Source: Bacillota bacterium (GTDB taxonomy: Bacteria; Bacillota; Clostridia; Lachnospirales; Lachnospiraceae). Taken from it: 64,000 bases of DNA. The position numbers and the translations under genes are program-made. A model generated the notes under the pieces. That model was not told the DNA's origin. It did not search any database and was given only the letters and a program-made list of their open reading frames with translations. Positions 42,819 to 51,962 of this stretch are shown piece after piece; position 1 is the first letter of the stretch; the number at the start of each line of letters is the position of its first letter. The DNA lies in contig JAEZTJ010000016.1 of assembly GCA_023421505.1 (NCBI GenBank), positions 1-64,000 of the forward strand, read 5' to 3'.

Positions 42819-44276
42819 TTATTTCCATTCTAATCCAAGTTCATCTTTATATTCCTTATATGCCTTGTTCATAACGTCAACCTGCTTGTCGTAAGCTGAC
42901 CAGTCATCCGGCTTTGTTACGTCAAGTGCATCAAATAATAAACCTACATATTTATAATCTGCCCAATATCCAGCTTCAGAAAGTACAGCCTCATTATTGA
43001 TTGTATTATCATCTTTTGCAGGCAGCATTAAAGCTTTACAGCTTCCATCAGCTATCATCTTATCAGCAATAGCGTATAAATCAGGAACCACAGGTGTAAC
43101 ACCCTTCTTATTAGCTATAAAACCGCTATCAGCAATAAACTGAGCATCGTTTGCGATGTACTCGATAAATGCTCTTGCTGCTTCTTTATTCTTGGAGAAT
43201 TTGCAGATAGCCCAGTTATCAGCCGGAGCTGCTAAAATATATCTGCCGGCGCCAAAATCAGGAGCAGGAGCAAATTTGATAATAGAAGGATCCTTACCTT
43301 CAGGAACACGTCCCTGAATCTGAGGAACTACCCATGAACCAAATAACATCATAGCTGCTTTACCGTATGCTACACTATCCATTGCAACACCGAAATCTGT
43401 GTATTGCTCAGCCTCAAAATAACCCTTTGCTTTCCACTCTGTATACAACTTTATAGTCTTACCAAAAGGTGCATCAGGACTGAAAGGATTCTCAGTCTTC
43501 AAACATTCTGCTAATACATTGGGATTGCCTACAACATAGCCTGCAAAATCCTGAACAGTTGCAAGAGGCCAGTTCTCAACTCTGTGTAAGGAAATAGGAG
43601 TAACTCCGTTTGCCTTGATTGCATCACACATCTTGTTGAATTCATCAATCGTAGCAGGAATTTCATTATAGCCTGCTGCTTTAATAACTTCCTCGTTGTA
43701 TACTACTGCTTGATTATATGCTTTGCCGGGCATAATACTAAATATATTCTTTCCATCACTTGGCATTGCCATAGCAAAATCACCGTATAATTCCTTACCT
43801 TCCTCTACGGTACAATATGGCTCTGAATATTTTGCCCACTCCTCTATACTCCAGTTCGGGCAGGTAAATACATCCACACTGTCATCTTCAACCTGGAATA
43901 AAGGTCTTAACTCATCTTCGTTAGTTACAACATTAAGTTCAACATTAATACCTGTTTCTTTGGTAAATCTCTCAGCCAAATACTTTAAATAAGCAGTATT
44001 CTCTACGTCACGATATGTATTACCGTCTTTATCCTTCTTCTCTTCTCCAAGAACTCGATTACCACCATGCGTATAAACCTTAATGGTTGTTCCTTTTAAA
44101 GAGCTTAAGTCAGCTGCTTTAGTCGGTTCTGTTGAGTCTGCTGAGTCTTCTGTTTCGGGTGCCTGTGTTACTTGATTTTTGTCAGATGAAGTCTCTTCAT
44201 CCTTGTTCCCACATCCTGTAAAGGAAAATGCAAGAACTGCTGATAATAATAATGCTACTACCTTTTTTAATTTCAT
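42819..44276 (-). CDS. Sugar ABC transporter substrate-binding lipoprotein (SBP_bac_1)
   Basis: The start is the ATG at 44274-44276, after GGAGG; 485 residues. A signal peptide with lipobox SFTGC is followed by an acidic Ser/Thr linker (about 24-50). The extracellular solute-binding family 1 fold follows: an AERFTKETGINVELN segment, YGKAAMMLFGSWVVPQI, and ARAFIEYIAND near the C-terminus. It delivers a carbohydrate to the two permeases downstream. The divergent AraC gene upstream is the likely regulator. Confidence 0.9.
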   Translation of the reverse strand: MKLKKVVALLLSAVLAFSFTGCGNKDEETSSDKNQVTQAPETEDSADSTEPTKAADLSSLKGTTIKVYTHGGNRVLGEEKKDKDGNTYRDVENTAYLKYLAERFTKETGINVELNVVTNEDELRPLFQVEDDSVDVFTCPNWSIEEWAKYSEPYCTVEEGKELYGDFAMAMPSDGKNIFSIMPGKAYNQAVVYNEEVIKAAGYNEIPATIDEFNKMCDAIKANGVTPISLHRVENWPLATVQDFAGYVVGNPNVLAECLKTENPFSPDAPFGKTIKLYTEWKAKGYFEAEQYTDFGVAMDSVAYGKAAMMLFGSWVVPQIQGRVPEGKDPSIIKFAPAPDFGAGRYILAAPADNWAICKFSKNKEAARAFIEYIANDAQFIADSGFIANKKGVTPVVPDLYAIADKMIADGSCKALMLPAKDDNTINNEAVLSEAGYWADYKYVGLLFDALDVTKPDDWSAYDKQVDVMNKAYKEYKDELGLEWK

Positions 44277-44660
44277 TATATATCCTCCCTCTATCTTTGT
44301 ATAGTTGTTCAACAACTATGTACTAATTTTATATAATTTTGTACATAAGTTCATCACTATTTCTTGCCTTTATTAATTAATTCTTGCTTTTTTTATGCAT
44401 TTCTTATTATATTTGCATATATAAACACATAATAATTATGCACTATTATGCACAAATTCGAGTATTCGCATCATCTCTAAAGACTATTGGTACTTTTTTC
44501 CATATAATTATATGAATTTACATATTAATTTTGTTGAAATTTTAAATATATTTCAATATAATTGTAATAACATACTTATTACTATCGCCCATACCTTTTG
44601 GGCATAAATAGTGAAAAAAAGTGCTTTTGCTATTCTTATTCATACGAAAGGGGGATGCAT
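44277..44660. promoter_or_regulatory. Divergent control region of the sugar ABC operon and AraC regulator
   Basis: Two direct repeats of TTATGCAC, ten bases apart (44436-44443 and 44446-44453), sit one helical turn from each other, the arrangement AraC-family proteins commonly bind. A 19-base perfect palindrome, ATAGTTGTT-C-AACAACTAT (44301-44319), lies in the binding-protein leader. The rest is AT-rich with no gene. Promoters are not clear enough to place. Confidence 0.5.
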
Positions 44661-45572
44661 ATGGACTTCAGACAGTATTTTATTAATTCTTTACTTTCAA
44701 ATACAGCTTTAACAAAAACTATTTCAATCCTCGATTACTTACCTGCAGCCCTTCCCGCCCCGGATACAGTTGATTATAATCTACCTTATCTTCAGGCATA
44801 TGGAAGAGTACAGGCCTTTTTTCCGTATTACTATGAAATCTCAGCATTAAATTCCTACTGCCTAATTTATACGGAAAGCGGTTCCGGTAATTTAATCATT
44901 AATGATAACAGTCAGCAGCTAACACCAAATTCCTTGGCTATAATAGACTGTAATATTAAGCACAGAATAGAAATCAAGCAATATCAATGGAACTACCTTG
45001 TATTTTTTGTAAATGGCAATATGATATCTGATCTTTATAATATTATTACTGCTGATAATAACTGTGTTTTTTATTTTTCAGCCGAATCGGCCGTTCCAAA
45101 TATATTAAAAAAATTTGCGAATCAGTTAGAGCTTAGCGATAGAACAATCTCTTATCTTCAGACCAAGATTGTACTTGATATTTTACTAGATATAATAATT
45201 GAAAAGGAAAGCAGAAAAGAAGCAACAGATTATGTCCCAGATTATTTAATTAAAATCAAACAAAATTTCGATGTAAATTATCAAAACAATTACTCCTTAG
45301 ACTCTCTCGAGCAGGACTATCATATATGCAAATACCGCATATGCAGAGAATTTACGAAGCATTATAGCATATCTCCAATCCAATATCTTAATATGAAAAG
45401 GATTGAAGCAGCAAAGGAAGCTTTGCTTTACACAGACAAAAGAATTAATGAAATCGGAAGAATGGTTGGCTTTGAAAATATTAATTTGTTGATTCGTTTA
45501 TTTAAAAAATGTACTGGAACCACCCCTTTCAACTACAGGAAGAAATCACTGAAATACACTTTGTTTAATTGA
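44661..45572 (+). CDS. AraC-family transcriptional regulator with cupin sensor
   Basis: The start is the ATG at 44661, six bases after AAAGGGGG, giving 303 residues. The N-terminal half (about 25-140) is a cupin-like sugar-sensing domain (YTESGSGNLIINDNSQQL, then IKHRIEIKQYQWNYLVFF). The C-terminal 100 residues hold the two AraC helix-turn-helix motifs (SLDSLEQDYHICKYRICREF; IGRMVGFENINLLIRLFKKC). Divergent to the sugar ABC operon and probably its activator. Confidence 0.9.
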   Translation: MDFRQYFINSLLSNTALTKTISILDYLPAALPAPDTVDYNLPYLQAYGRVQAFFPYYYEISALNSYCLIYTESGSGNLIINDNSQQLTPNSLAIIDCNIKHRIEIKQYQWNYLVFFVNGNMISDLYNIITADNNCVFYFSAESAVPNILKKFANQLELSDRTISYLQTKIVLDILLDIIIEKESRKEATDYVPDYLIKIKQNFDVNYQNNYSLDSLEQDYHICKYRICREFTKHYSISPIQYLNMKRIEAAKEALLYTDKRINEIGRMVGFENINLLIRLFKKCTGTTPFNYRKKSLKYTLFN

Positions 45573-45607
45573 TTATAAGCTTTGAAAGGAACGATATCAA
45601 AATAAAG

Positions 45608-45643
45608 CGGAAGGGAAAAAGTATATTAATTTTCTCCCTTCCG
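45608..45643. terminator. Bidirectional terminator between araC-like and ureidopropionase-like genes
   Basis: Stem CGGAAGGGA/TCCCTTCCG, extended by AAA/TTT, lies between two convergent genes. It is followed by short U-rich stretches on both strands, so it can stop transcripts from either side. Confidence 0.72.
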
Positions 45644-45653
45644 TTTGCTATTA

Positions 45654-46880
45654 TTATTGCTGATCAATATATAACAGGGTCTTTAGTAGCACATTGGCAC
45701 CCTTTAAGCAGTTCTCAACCGGCGTATATTCCAGTTCACAATGGCTATGTCCTCCTACACTGGGAACAAAGATCATTGTTGTTGGAAGCAGATCAATCAT
45801 AAATTGTGCATCATGTCCCGGTCCACTGTATATTCTGCGATTAGAATAACCTAGTTCTTTCGCACTTTTTTCCACATAATCCACTAGCTCAGGAGTAAAA
45901 GCAACTGTTTTGCGGGACCAGGCCTTGTTAAAGCTTACCTGACATTTTTCTACTTCAGCAGGAATCCTATTTATGATAGCCAGAACCTGCCTGATTACCT
46001 CACTATCCTGATGTCTCGCATCCAGTGTGAATTTTACTTCATCCGGAATTATTGTATGAATATTCGGATGACAGGATATTTTGCCTGTGGTATAAACTAA
46101 TTTACTATCTAGCTCATCTAATTCATCATGCAAGTACTGTATTGTTTTTGCAGCCGCATAAAGTGCATCCTTTCTATATTTCATTGGTGTTGTTCCGGCA
46201 TGGCCTGCCTGACCGGTAAAGGTAAATTCATAGTTAATCATACCGCAAACACCTTCAACTACCCCGATATCATAACCCTCTGCCTCTAACACCGGCCCCT
46301 GCTCGATATGTAATTCAACAAGTGCAGCAGCTTTGGAGGGATTGATTCTATTTATTTCCTCACCTATATAGCCGCTGGCTTCAAGAGCATCAAAAAAGGT
46401 ATATCCCGGCTGATCCTTTGCTTCAGAAGCCAGCATTTCAGCTTTATCAAATTTGCCGCAGATGACACCGGAGGACATCATAGCTGGTTCAAAGCGTGCT
46501 CCTTCTTCATTCGTCCAGACAACAACCGTAATTGGATGCTTATGAGGAATATTCTCCTTAACAATTGTTTCAGCAGCCTCCATCGCAGTCAATACTCCCA
46601 AAACACCATCATAATTACCACCCTGTCTCACAGAATCAAGATGAGATCCCGAGAGAATGGCCGGTAAATCTTCCGAGCCGGGAAGTGTAGCATACATATT
46701 TGCCATATCATCCGTTATTACAGTAGCACCGATCGCCTCCATCCTCCTCTTAAATTCACCTCTGGCAGCAAGAGCTTCCGGAGACAAGGAAAATCTTGTT
46801 ATGCCTCCTTTACCGGTATCTCCAAATTTACTGAATGTTTTGATTTTGTCATTCATTCTATCTAAACTGCATGCTATCAT
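45654..46880 (-). CDS. M20-family amidohydrolase, beta-ureidopropionase/AllC-like
   Basis: The start is the ATG at 46878-46880 (GGAGGG seven bases before), giving 408 residues. Metal and catalytic motifs of the N-carbamoyl-amino-acid hydrolase/allantoate amidohydrolase family are present: SGSHLDSVRQGGNYDG, TNEEGARFEPAMMSSG, ELHIEQGPVLE, GQAGHAGTTPM and PSVGGHSHCELEYT. Context decides among family activities: encoded after dihydropyrimidine dehydrogenase and dihydropyrimidinase, it should hydrolyse N-carbamoyl-beta-alanine to beta-alanine, CO2 and ammonia. Allantoate hydrolysis is the main alternative. Confidence 0.85.
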   Translation of the reverse strand: MIACSLDRMNDKIKTFSKFGDTGKGGITRFSLSPEALAARGEFKRRMEAIGATVITDDMANMYATLPGSEDLPAILSGSHLDSVRQGGNYDGVLGVLTAMEAAETIVKENIPHKHPITVVVWTNEEGARFEPAMMSSGVICGKFDKAEMLASEAKDQPGYTFFDALEASGYIGEEINRINPSKAAALVELHIEQGPVLEAEGYDIGVVEGVCGMINYEFTFTGQAGHAGTTPMKYRKDALYAAAKTIQYLHDELDELDSKLVYTTGKISCHPNIHTIIPDEVKFTLDARHQDSEVIRQVLAIINRIPAEVEKCQVSFNKAWSRKTVAFTPELVDYVEKSAKELGYSNRRIYSGPGHDAQFMIDLLPTTMIFVPSVGGHSHCELEYTPVENCLKGANVLLKTLLYIDQQ

Positions 46881-46908
46881 ACCAATTCCCTCCTTCAAAC
46901 ATACTCTA

Positions 46909-48411
46909 TTAAGCTTTCCTGATTCTGGTTCCCTTTCCGATAGCCCTAACAGGGCAAACTGCGGCACATAAATGACAGCCGACACACTTTCCGGCATCCA
47001 TAATCGGCTTTCCGGTAGCTTCCTCACGCTTAAGTGCCTGATGGCCACCATCATAGCAGGACAGATAACAACGTCCGCAGCTGACACACTTACTTTTGTT
47101 AAATTTAGGATAGCAGATACTAGCCCTGTTAAGCTCCTCTGCAGGAATAATATTAGGTAATGCCTTCCCAATTATTTCCGAAATACTACGATAACCCTGA
47201 GCACTTAAATATAATTTCATTCCCTCTATCATATCTTCGATGACACGGTAACCATATTGCATAACCGATGTTGTTATCTGAATATTTTCACAGCCAAGTG
47301 CCATGAATTCTGCCGCATCCTTCCAGGTTTCAATTCCGCCCATACCGCTCACAGGAATATTCTTCAGCTTATCGCAGCTTTTCAGGGAATGAATAAAACG
47401 AAGTGCTATTGGTTTTACCGCTTTTCCAGAATAACCGCCAATACTTGTTTTTCCTTCTACATCAGGCCCTGATGAGTAAGTATTAAGATCTATATTCATA
47501 ATACTCTTAATCGTGTTAATTGCTGCAATACCATCCGCTCCGGCCTCCACTGCAGCAATTGCCGGAATTTCCATGTTACCGATATTCGGAGTCATTTTCG
47601 CCAGAACTGGAAGATGAGTTCCTCTTCTGACTGCTTTTGTATATGCTGATACCAGCTCCGGACTTTGCCCGACATCGGAGCCTAATCCATCAGCTGCCAT
47701 ATGAGGACAGGAGAAATTACATTCTATAATATCAGCACCTGCATCTGTCATTAGCTTAGCAAGATACGTCCACTCCTCCTGCGTCTGCCCCATAATGGAA
47801 GCAATAATTACCTTGTTTTTATAATCCTTTTTCAGCTGTTTTATGAACGAAAGATTCTCCTCCAAGGTGTGCTCTGAAATCTGCTCAATATTTTTTAATC
47901 CTACAAAAGGGGTTGCTTCTTTACGGAGTGTGTCAAATCTCGGCGATACCTCCTTTGGTACAAAGGTACCGATGGTCTTGAATGCTACACCGGCCCATCC
48001 CATTTCAAATGCTTTAGCAACCATTTCATAATTGCTTCCTACAACCGAAGAGGAAAGGAAAAATGGATTCTCACATTGAACAGAACAAAAATTTATGGAT
48101 AAATCAACCTGGCTATTCTCAATTTTTTCATAAGCAGAAGCAGCCTCCATAATTTCATCTATCGGTACCGGCCTGTTGATTTTCTCCTTTAAGCAGGCCC
48201 TCCTGCAAGCCTTTGATACACATGACGTACAGGGAAGCTCCTTAGGAAGCTTATTCGCGGCTCCAAAGTAATTCTCAAAACGAAGCGACCGAATAACAGA
48301 GTCCGCCTGGACCCCATGGGGACAGGCTTTTGTACATGGTGCTTCATGACAGAGCAAGCATGCGCCCACTTCTTCAGGAAGCGATATATCATTATATATA
48401 TAATTACCCAT
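46909..48411 (-). CDS. preA: Dihydropyrimidine dehydrogenase, PreA-like with fused N-terminal Fe-S domain
   Basis: A 500-residue protein in three parts. Residues 1-95 are a cysteine-rich Fe-S domain (CLLCHEAPCTKACPHG and CTSCVSKACRRACL) of the kind normally found at the N-terminus of PreT or mammalian DPD. Residues of about 100-415 are the FMN-binding dihydroorotate-dehydrogenase-like barrel with the catalytic cysteine in ECNFSCPHM. The C-terminus is a double 4Fe-4S ferredoxin domain (CVSCGRCYLSC and CVGCHLCAAVCP). It reduces uracil or thymine to the dihydro form. The FAD- and NAD(P)H-binding domains are absent and no PreT gene is nearby, so electrons probably come from ferredoxin or another protein. 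Confidence 0.88.
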   Translation of the reverse strand: MGNYIYNDISLPEEVGACLLCHEAPCTKACPHGVQADSVIRSLRFENYFGAANKLPKELPCTSCVSKACRRACLKEKINRPVPIDEIMEAASAYEKIENSQVDLSINFCSVQCENPFFLSSSVVGSNYEMVAKAFEMGWAGVAFKTIGTFVPKEVSPRFDTLRKEATPFVGLKNIEQISEHTLEENLSFIKQLKKDYKNKVIIASIMGQTQEEWTYLAKLMTDAGADIIECNFSCPHMAADGLGSDVGQSPELVSAYTKAVRRGTHLPVLAKMTPNIGNMEIPAIAAVEAGADGIAAINTIKSIMNIDLNTYSSGPDVEGKTSIGGYSGKAVKPIALRFIHSLKSCDKLKNIPVSGMGGIETWKDAAEFMALGCENIQITTSVMQYGYRVIEDMIEGMKLYLSAQGYRSISEIIGKALPNIIPAEELNRASICYPKFNKSKCVSCGRCYLSCYDGGHQALKREEATGKPIMDAGKCVGCHLCAAVCPVRAIGKGTRIRKA

Positions 48412-48435
48412 AACAGCCTCCCTTCTATCCTACCG

Positions 48436-49806
48436 CTACCATTTATTCGGTTTGCGTTTGATATACTCACCAAAGCCCGGTTTCCCAACAAATTCTCCGT
48501 TATCATAAACCAATTGACCTCTGAGATAGGTCTGTATGGGATATCCATGAAGCTTTTTGCCCTCCCATATGGTATGATCATAATCGGAATGCATATTGTT
48601 TATAGAGATTGTAAATTCCTTATTCGGATCATAGATTACAATGTCTGCATCCTTTCCTACTGTCAGAGAACCCTTCTCACTGCAGCCAAAAATCCTAGCA
48701 GGATTGGAAGAACAAAGCTCTACTGCCCTGCCAAAGGTAATTTTCCCTTCATTTGCTGCTGAGAGCATATAAGGATACATATTTTCTATACCTGCACAGC
48801 CATTTGGAATCTTTGTAAAATCATCCTTACCCCAATCCTTTTCATAGCTCTTAAAGGGACAATGATCCGTAGCAATTGTATCAAGCATACCAAGCTTAAC
48901 CGCTTCCCAAAGGGCATCCTGACTTTCCTTTCCCTTCATCGGCGGTGAGCATACAAAGTTTCTTCCGTCCTCTCTCTTATATACCTCATTGGTGAACTCC
49001 AGATATTGCGGACAAGTCTCAATAAAAATCAGGTAGCCCTCCCGCTTTGCTGCAATCGCAGCCTCTAAGCCTTCCTTATCAGCCATATGCACAATATATA
49101 ATGGTGCGTCAACTGATTTCGCCCAATGTACTGCTCTTTTATCCGCTTCTGCCTCAACAAATTCCGGTCTGCTTAAATAATGATACCAGGCCGAGGTTTT
49201 TCCTTCTCTTAGGAATTTAGCGATGTTTAAATCAATTACATCCGGATTTTCAGCATGTATATTTGTGATTGCCCCTGCTTCCTTTGCCTTTAAAAGTACC
49301 TTAATCAAGGTTCCGTCATCTACCATCATGCCTTCCTTTTTGTAAACCAAAAAGCATTTAAAGCTAGTTATGCCATACTCAACTGCTGCCTCGAATTCCT
49401 CTAGTAGGGTATCCTCATTAAGGTCTGTGATGATACAGTGAAAGGCATAGTCAACACAGGCCTGTGTATCACACATATCCTTTCTTGTCTTAACTGTCTC
49501 GAGAATTCCTTTCCCCTTTCTCTGCATTGGATAATCAAATACCGTTGTAACACCACCGCAGGCTGCAGCTCTGGTTCCTGATAAATAGCTGTCGGCAGAA
49601 ACTGTTCCGCCAAAGGGCATCGCCAAATGGGTATGTGCGTCTATTGCTCCGGGTAATACAAGCTTTCCTGCTGCATCTACTACCTTTTCTGCACGGATGT
49701 CGAGATTTTTTCCGATACAGGCAATTTTTCCTTCCTTTACTGCGATATCAGCAATAAAGCTTTCGTTTACAGTTACAAGCAGCCCGTTTTTTATTAATAA
49801 ATCCAT
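48436..49806 (-). CDS. hydA: Dihydropyrimidinase (D-hydantoinase)
   Basis: A 456-residue cyclic amidohydrolase. The metal site is visible: HTH in GAIDAHTHLAMPFGG (about residue 60), the carbamylated lysine in TSFKCFLVYK (about residue 150), histidines in NIHAENPDV and IVHMADKEG, and the aspartate in TIATDHCPF. It opens 5,6-dihydrouracil to N-carbamoyl-beta-alanine, the second step of reductive pyrimidine degradation. Its gene lies directly between the binding-protein and dehydrogenase genes on one transcript. Confidence 0.92.
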   Translation of the reverse strand: MDLLIKNGLLVTVNESFIADIAVKEGKIACIGKNLDIRAEKVVDAAGKLVLPGAIDAHTHLAMPFGGTVSADSYLSGTRAAACGGVTTVFDYPMQRKGKGILETVKTRKDMCDTQACVDYAFHCIITDLNEDTLLEEFEAAVEYGITSFKCFLVYKKEGMMVDDGTLIKVLLKAKEAGAITNIHAENPDVIDLNIAKFLREGKTSAWYHYLSRPEFVEAEADKRAVHWAKSVDAPLYIVHMADKEGLEAAIAAKREGYLIFIETCPQYLEFTNEVYKREDGRNFVCSPPMKGKESQDALWEAVKLGMLDTIATDHCPFKSYEKDWGKDDFTKIPNGCAGIENMYPYMLSAANEGKITFGRAVELCSSNPARIFGCSEKGSLTVGKDADIVIYDPNKEFTISINNMHSDYDHTIWEGKKLHGYPIQTYLRGQLVYDNGEFVGKPGFGEYIKRKPNKW

Positions 49807-49866
49807 ATTTCTACCTCCGATTTGTTAAGGATGAATAGCGGTCAGTCAGTTTTGTTTGCAAAACAC

Positions 49867-51060
49867 TTATTCGTTTATCTTGTAGACAAGAACAAGCCCC
49901 GATCTTTGGTAAACCTGTGAAACCTCTAGTAAATCCATACCACCTGCTTTCGCTGCAATCAAGTTAGAAACCCAGGTTACTCCGAAGTCAACCTGACCGG
50001 TATAAACAGCTGTAGTTTCACCGATATCACCGCCGCCCGGAACGATTGAAACATTCAAACCGGCATCCTTATAATAACCTTTATCAAGTGCTACATAGTA
50101 ACCCATGAATTGTGCCTGAGGTAACCATTTTAACTGAATGGAGATGTCTGTCTTTTCAGGAGTAAATTTTCCGTCGGAGGCCATAGCCTCTGTCCAATAA
50201 GAGGTATCTCTGATATCATCGAGGGTAAGTTTACTTAATTGATCTGCTGCAGCGGAATCCTCTAGCTTAATGTACTGTTTGGCAAGATCAAGTGTCTGCT
50301 GCATCGCAGTCTCATCCATCCTGCCGTACTCGGTTACAGCAGCGCCAGTCATATCTGTTTCAACAAGCTTCTTTACCTCAGAAGCCATATATGCCTGATG
50401 CTCAGCAGATACGGAGGAACCGTATTTATAAACGATTTCTGCTGCCTCGCCAGGATTAGCGCAGGCATATTCCCAGCCCTTCATGGAAGCATAAATAAAT
50501 GCTTTTACTGTATTAGGATTTGCTTGGGCAAATTCCTTTGTGCAGAAGATGTTATCCTCAAGCATCGCAACACCTTCCTCGTTCATATCGATGAACTTCA
50601 CTTTATCCCCGTAGCTGTAGCCACCATCATAGCTGTTCTTAACCAGACCGAGTTCATTATAGGTCATTGCAGAAGCTAAGAGAATGGAGTCATCATCAAA
50701 GCCATCCATATCAAAAGCCTGACTTAAATAGGTAGTGGGCTGACCATACTTTGTTAAAAGCGCCTGAATCTCATATTCGTTACCAAGTCCCCAGTTGCCT
50801 ACCTGCCCCTTGCCAGCTGCATCCTTTACGATACTTTCAGCGGATGCATCTGCTGCGTAATAAGGGCCTGTGCTTTCTGCTGCCTTTGTTACATCTGCGG
50901 CAGCATCTGTTGCTTCAGGAGCCTTGGTTGCAGCTACTCCGGTATCTACAGCTTTCTCCTCTTTCTTACTTCCACATGCCGCTAATATTGTCATAACCAT
51001 GATTAAGACTAATAATAATGAACCTGTCTTAGTGAATTCTTTTCTTAATAATTTTCTCAT
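49867..51060 (-). CDS. THI5/NMT1-type substrate-binding lipoprotein, circularly permuted
   Basis: A 397-residue lipoprotein (lipobox ILAAC, Cys29; low-complexity Ala/Thr linker to about 70). The family's N-terminal segment, recognisable by ISIQLKWLPQAQFMGYYVAL, then GVTWVSNLIAAKAG and QRSGLVLVYK, is at residues 304-397, the very end. The segment that normally follows it (GNWGLGNEYEIQALLTKYG to the C-terminal helices ending near YWTEAM) comes first, at residues 80-292. The order is thus swapped at the hinge with no frameshift. It should bind a pyrimidine-like compound for the adjacent permeases and ATPase. Confidence 0.82.
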   Translation of the reverse strand: MRKLLRKEFTKTGSLLLVLIMVMTILAACGSKKEEKAVDTGVAATKAPEATDAAADVTKAAESTGPYYAADASAESIVKDAAGKGQVGNWGLGNEYEIQALLTKYGQPTTYLSQAFDMDGFDDDSILLASAMTYNELGLVKNSYDGGYSYGDKVKFIDMNEEGVAMLEDNIFCTKEFAQANPNTVKAFIYASMKGWEYACANPGEAAEIVYKYGSSVSAEHQAYMASEVKKLVETDMTGAAVTEYGRMDETAMQQTLDLAKQYIKLEDSAAADQLSKLTLDDIRDTSYWTEAMASDGKFTPEKTDISIQLKWLPQAQFMGYYVALDKGYYKDAGLNVSIVPGGGDIGETTAVYTGQVDFGVTWVSNLIAAKAGGMDLLEVSQVYQRSGLVLVYKINE

Positions 51061-51146
51061 AAATGATTCCTCCTTTTATTAGATGAAATTGTTTTTAGGT
51101 GATTGCGATTACCTATTGACTGTATATATAAAGTTGAAGCACACCT

Positions 51147-51962
51147 TTAGCGGCGTCCTTTCAACAAAATACCCTCTGTGACCAGAAGAATTACATACAT
51201 GCTGATACCGATAGCACAAGCCACAAAGATATAAGCCCAAGCTGTTGCATACTGTGCAAGCACAATGTTTTCACGTATCTGGCGGCCGACTCCGACAATA
51301 TATTCTGCAAAGTATTCACTAACCAGAGCACTGATCACGCAGCCGGGTACGCTAACTCTAAGTGCCGTGAAGATATAAGGTACACTGTTTGGAATTCTCA
51401 GCTTTAAAAATACTGTTATCTTACCGGCAGCGTAGGATTTCATTAAGTCGAGTGAAAAAGGCTTAAGTTCTGTAAAGCCCCGATATGCGTTTATACTCAT
51501 GGATACCGTGCAGGTAATCATTACTACAAGCATCTTAGCTAGCATACTTCTGGTATTCGGATCTTTACTGAAATCCTTAGTTAAATTATTCAGGATAGGC
51601 GCTACCGCTATAATCGGAATTGCATGAAAGGCGGAAGCTATCGTAAGTCCGCCTACGCCCCATTTGGGAAAGGTAGTTGCGATAATCGCCAGTAAATAGC
51701 CTAACAGGGAACCCAGTACCAGTCCTCCTACTGCTACAATTACTGTCGCCCTTACATTATTAAGAATATCCGGCATATTATCATGGATAATTCCGAAAAT
51801 TCTTCCCGGAAGCGGCAGGGTGAAGGTGTCTGCACCGATTATCCTATGAAGGACCTTTGTCTGCCAGAGTACGGCAATGAACACACCGAATAATACCGGG
51901 TATAGGACCGTTGATATTGTCTGTTTATTTTCTTTTCCCTTTTTATTCTCCATCTCACTCAC
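51147..51962 (-). CDS. ABC transporter permease, SsuC/ThiX type (pyrimidine locus)
   Basis: A 271-residue permease of the nitrate/sulfonate/thiamine-precursor group with six helices and an EAA-type loop, LDLMKSYAAGKITVFLKLRIP (about residues 167-187). It overlaps the partner permease gene upstream by 4 bases and precedes the binding-protein gene. The two permeases likely form a heterodimer. Uptake of pyrimidines or dihydropyrimidines is inferred from the catabolic genes downstream. Confidence 0.85.
   Translation of the reverse strand: MSEMENKKGKENKQTISTVLYPVLFGVFIAVLWQTKVLHRIIGADTFTLPLPGRIFGIIHDNMPDILNNVRATVIVAVGGLVLGSLLGYLLAIIATTFPKWGVGGLTIASAFHAIPIIAVAPILNNLTKDFSKDPNTRSMLAKMLVVMITCTVSMSINAYRGFTELKPFSLDLMKSYAAGKITVFLKLRIPNSVPYIFTALRVSVPGCVISALVSEYFAEYIVGVGRQIRENIVLAQYATAWAYIFVACAIGISMYVILLVTEGILLKGRR

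Noticed and set aside
47257..48762. Several open frames opposite the preA and hydA genes
   Set aside because: All are antisense shadows of conserved enzymes with no start signals.
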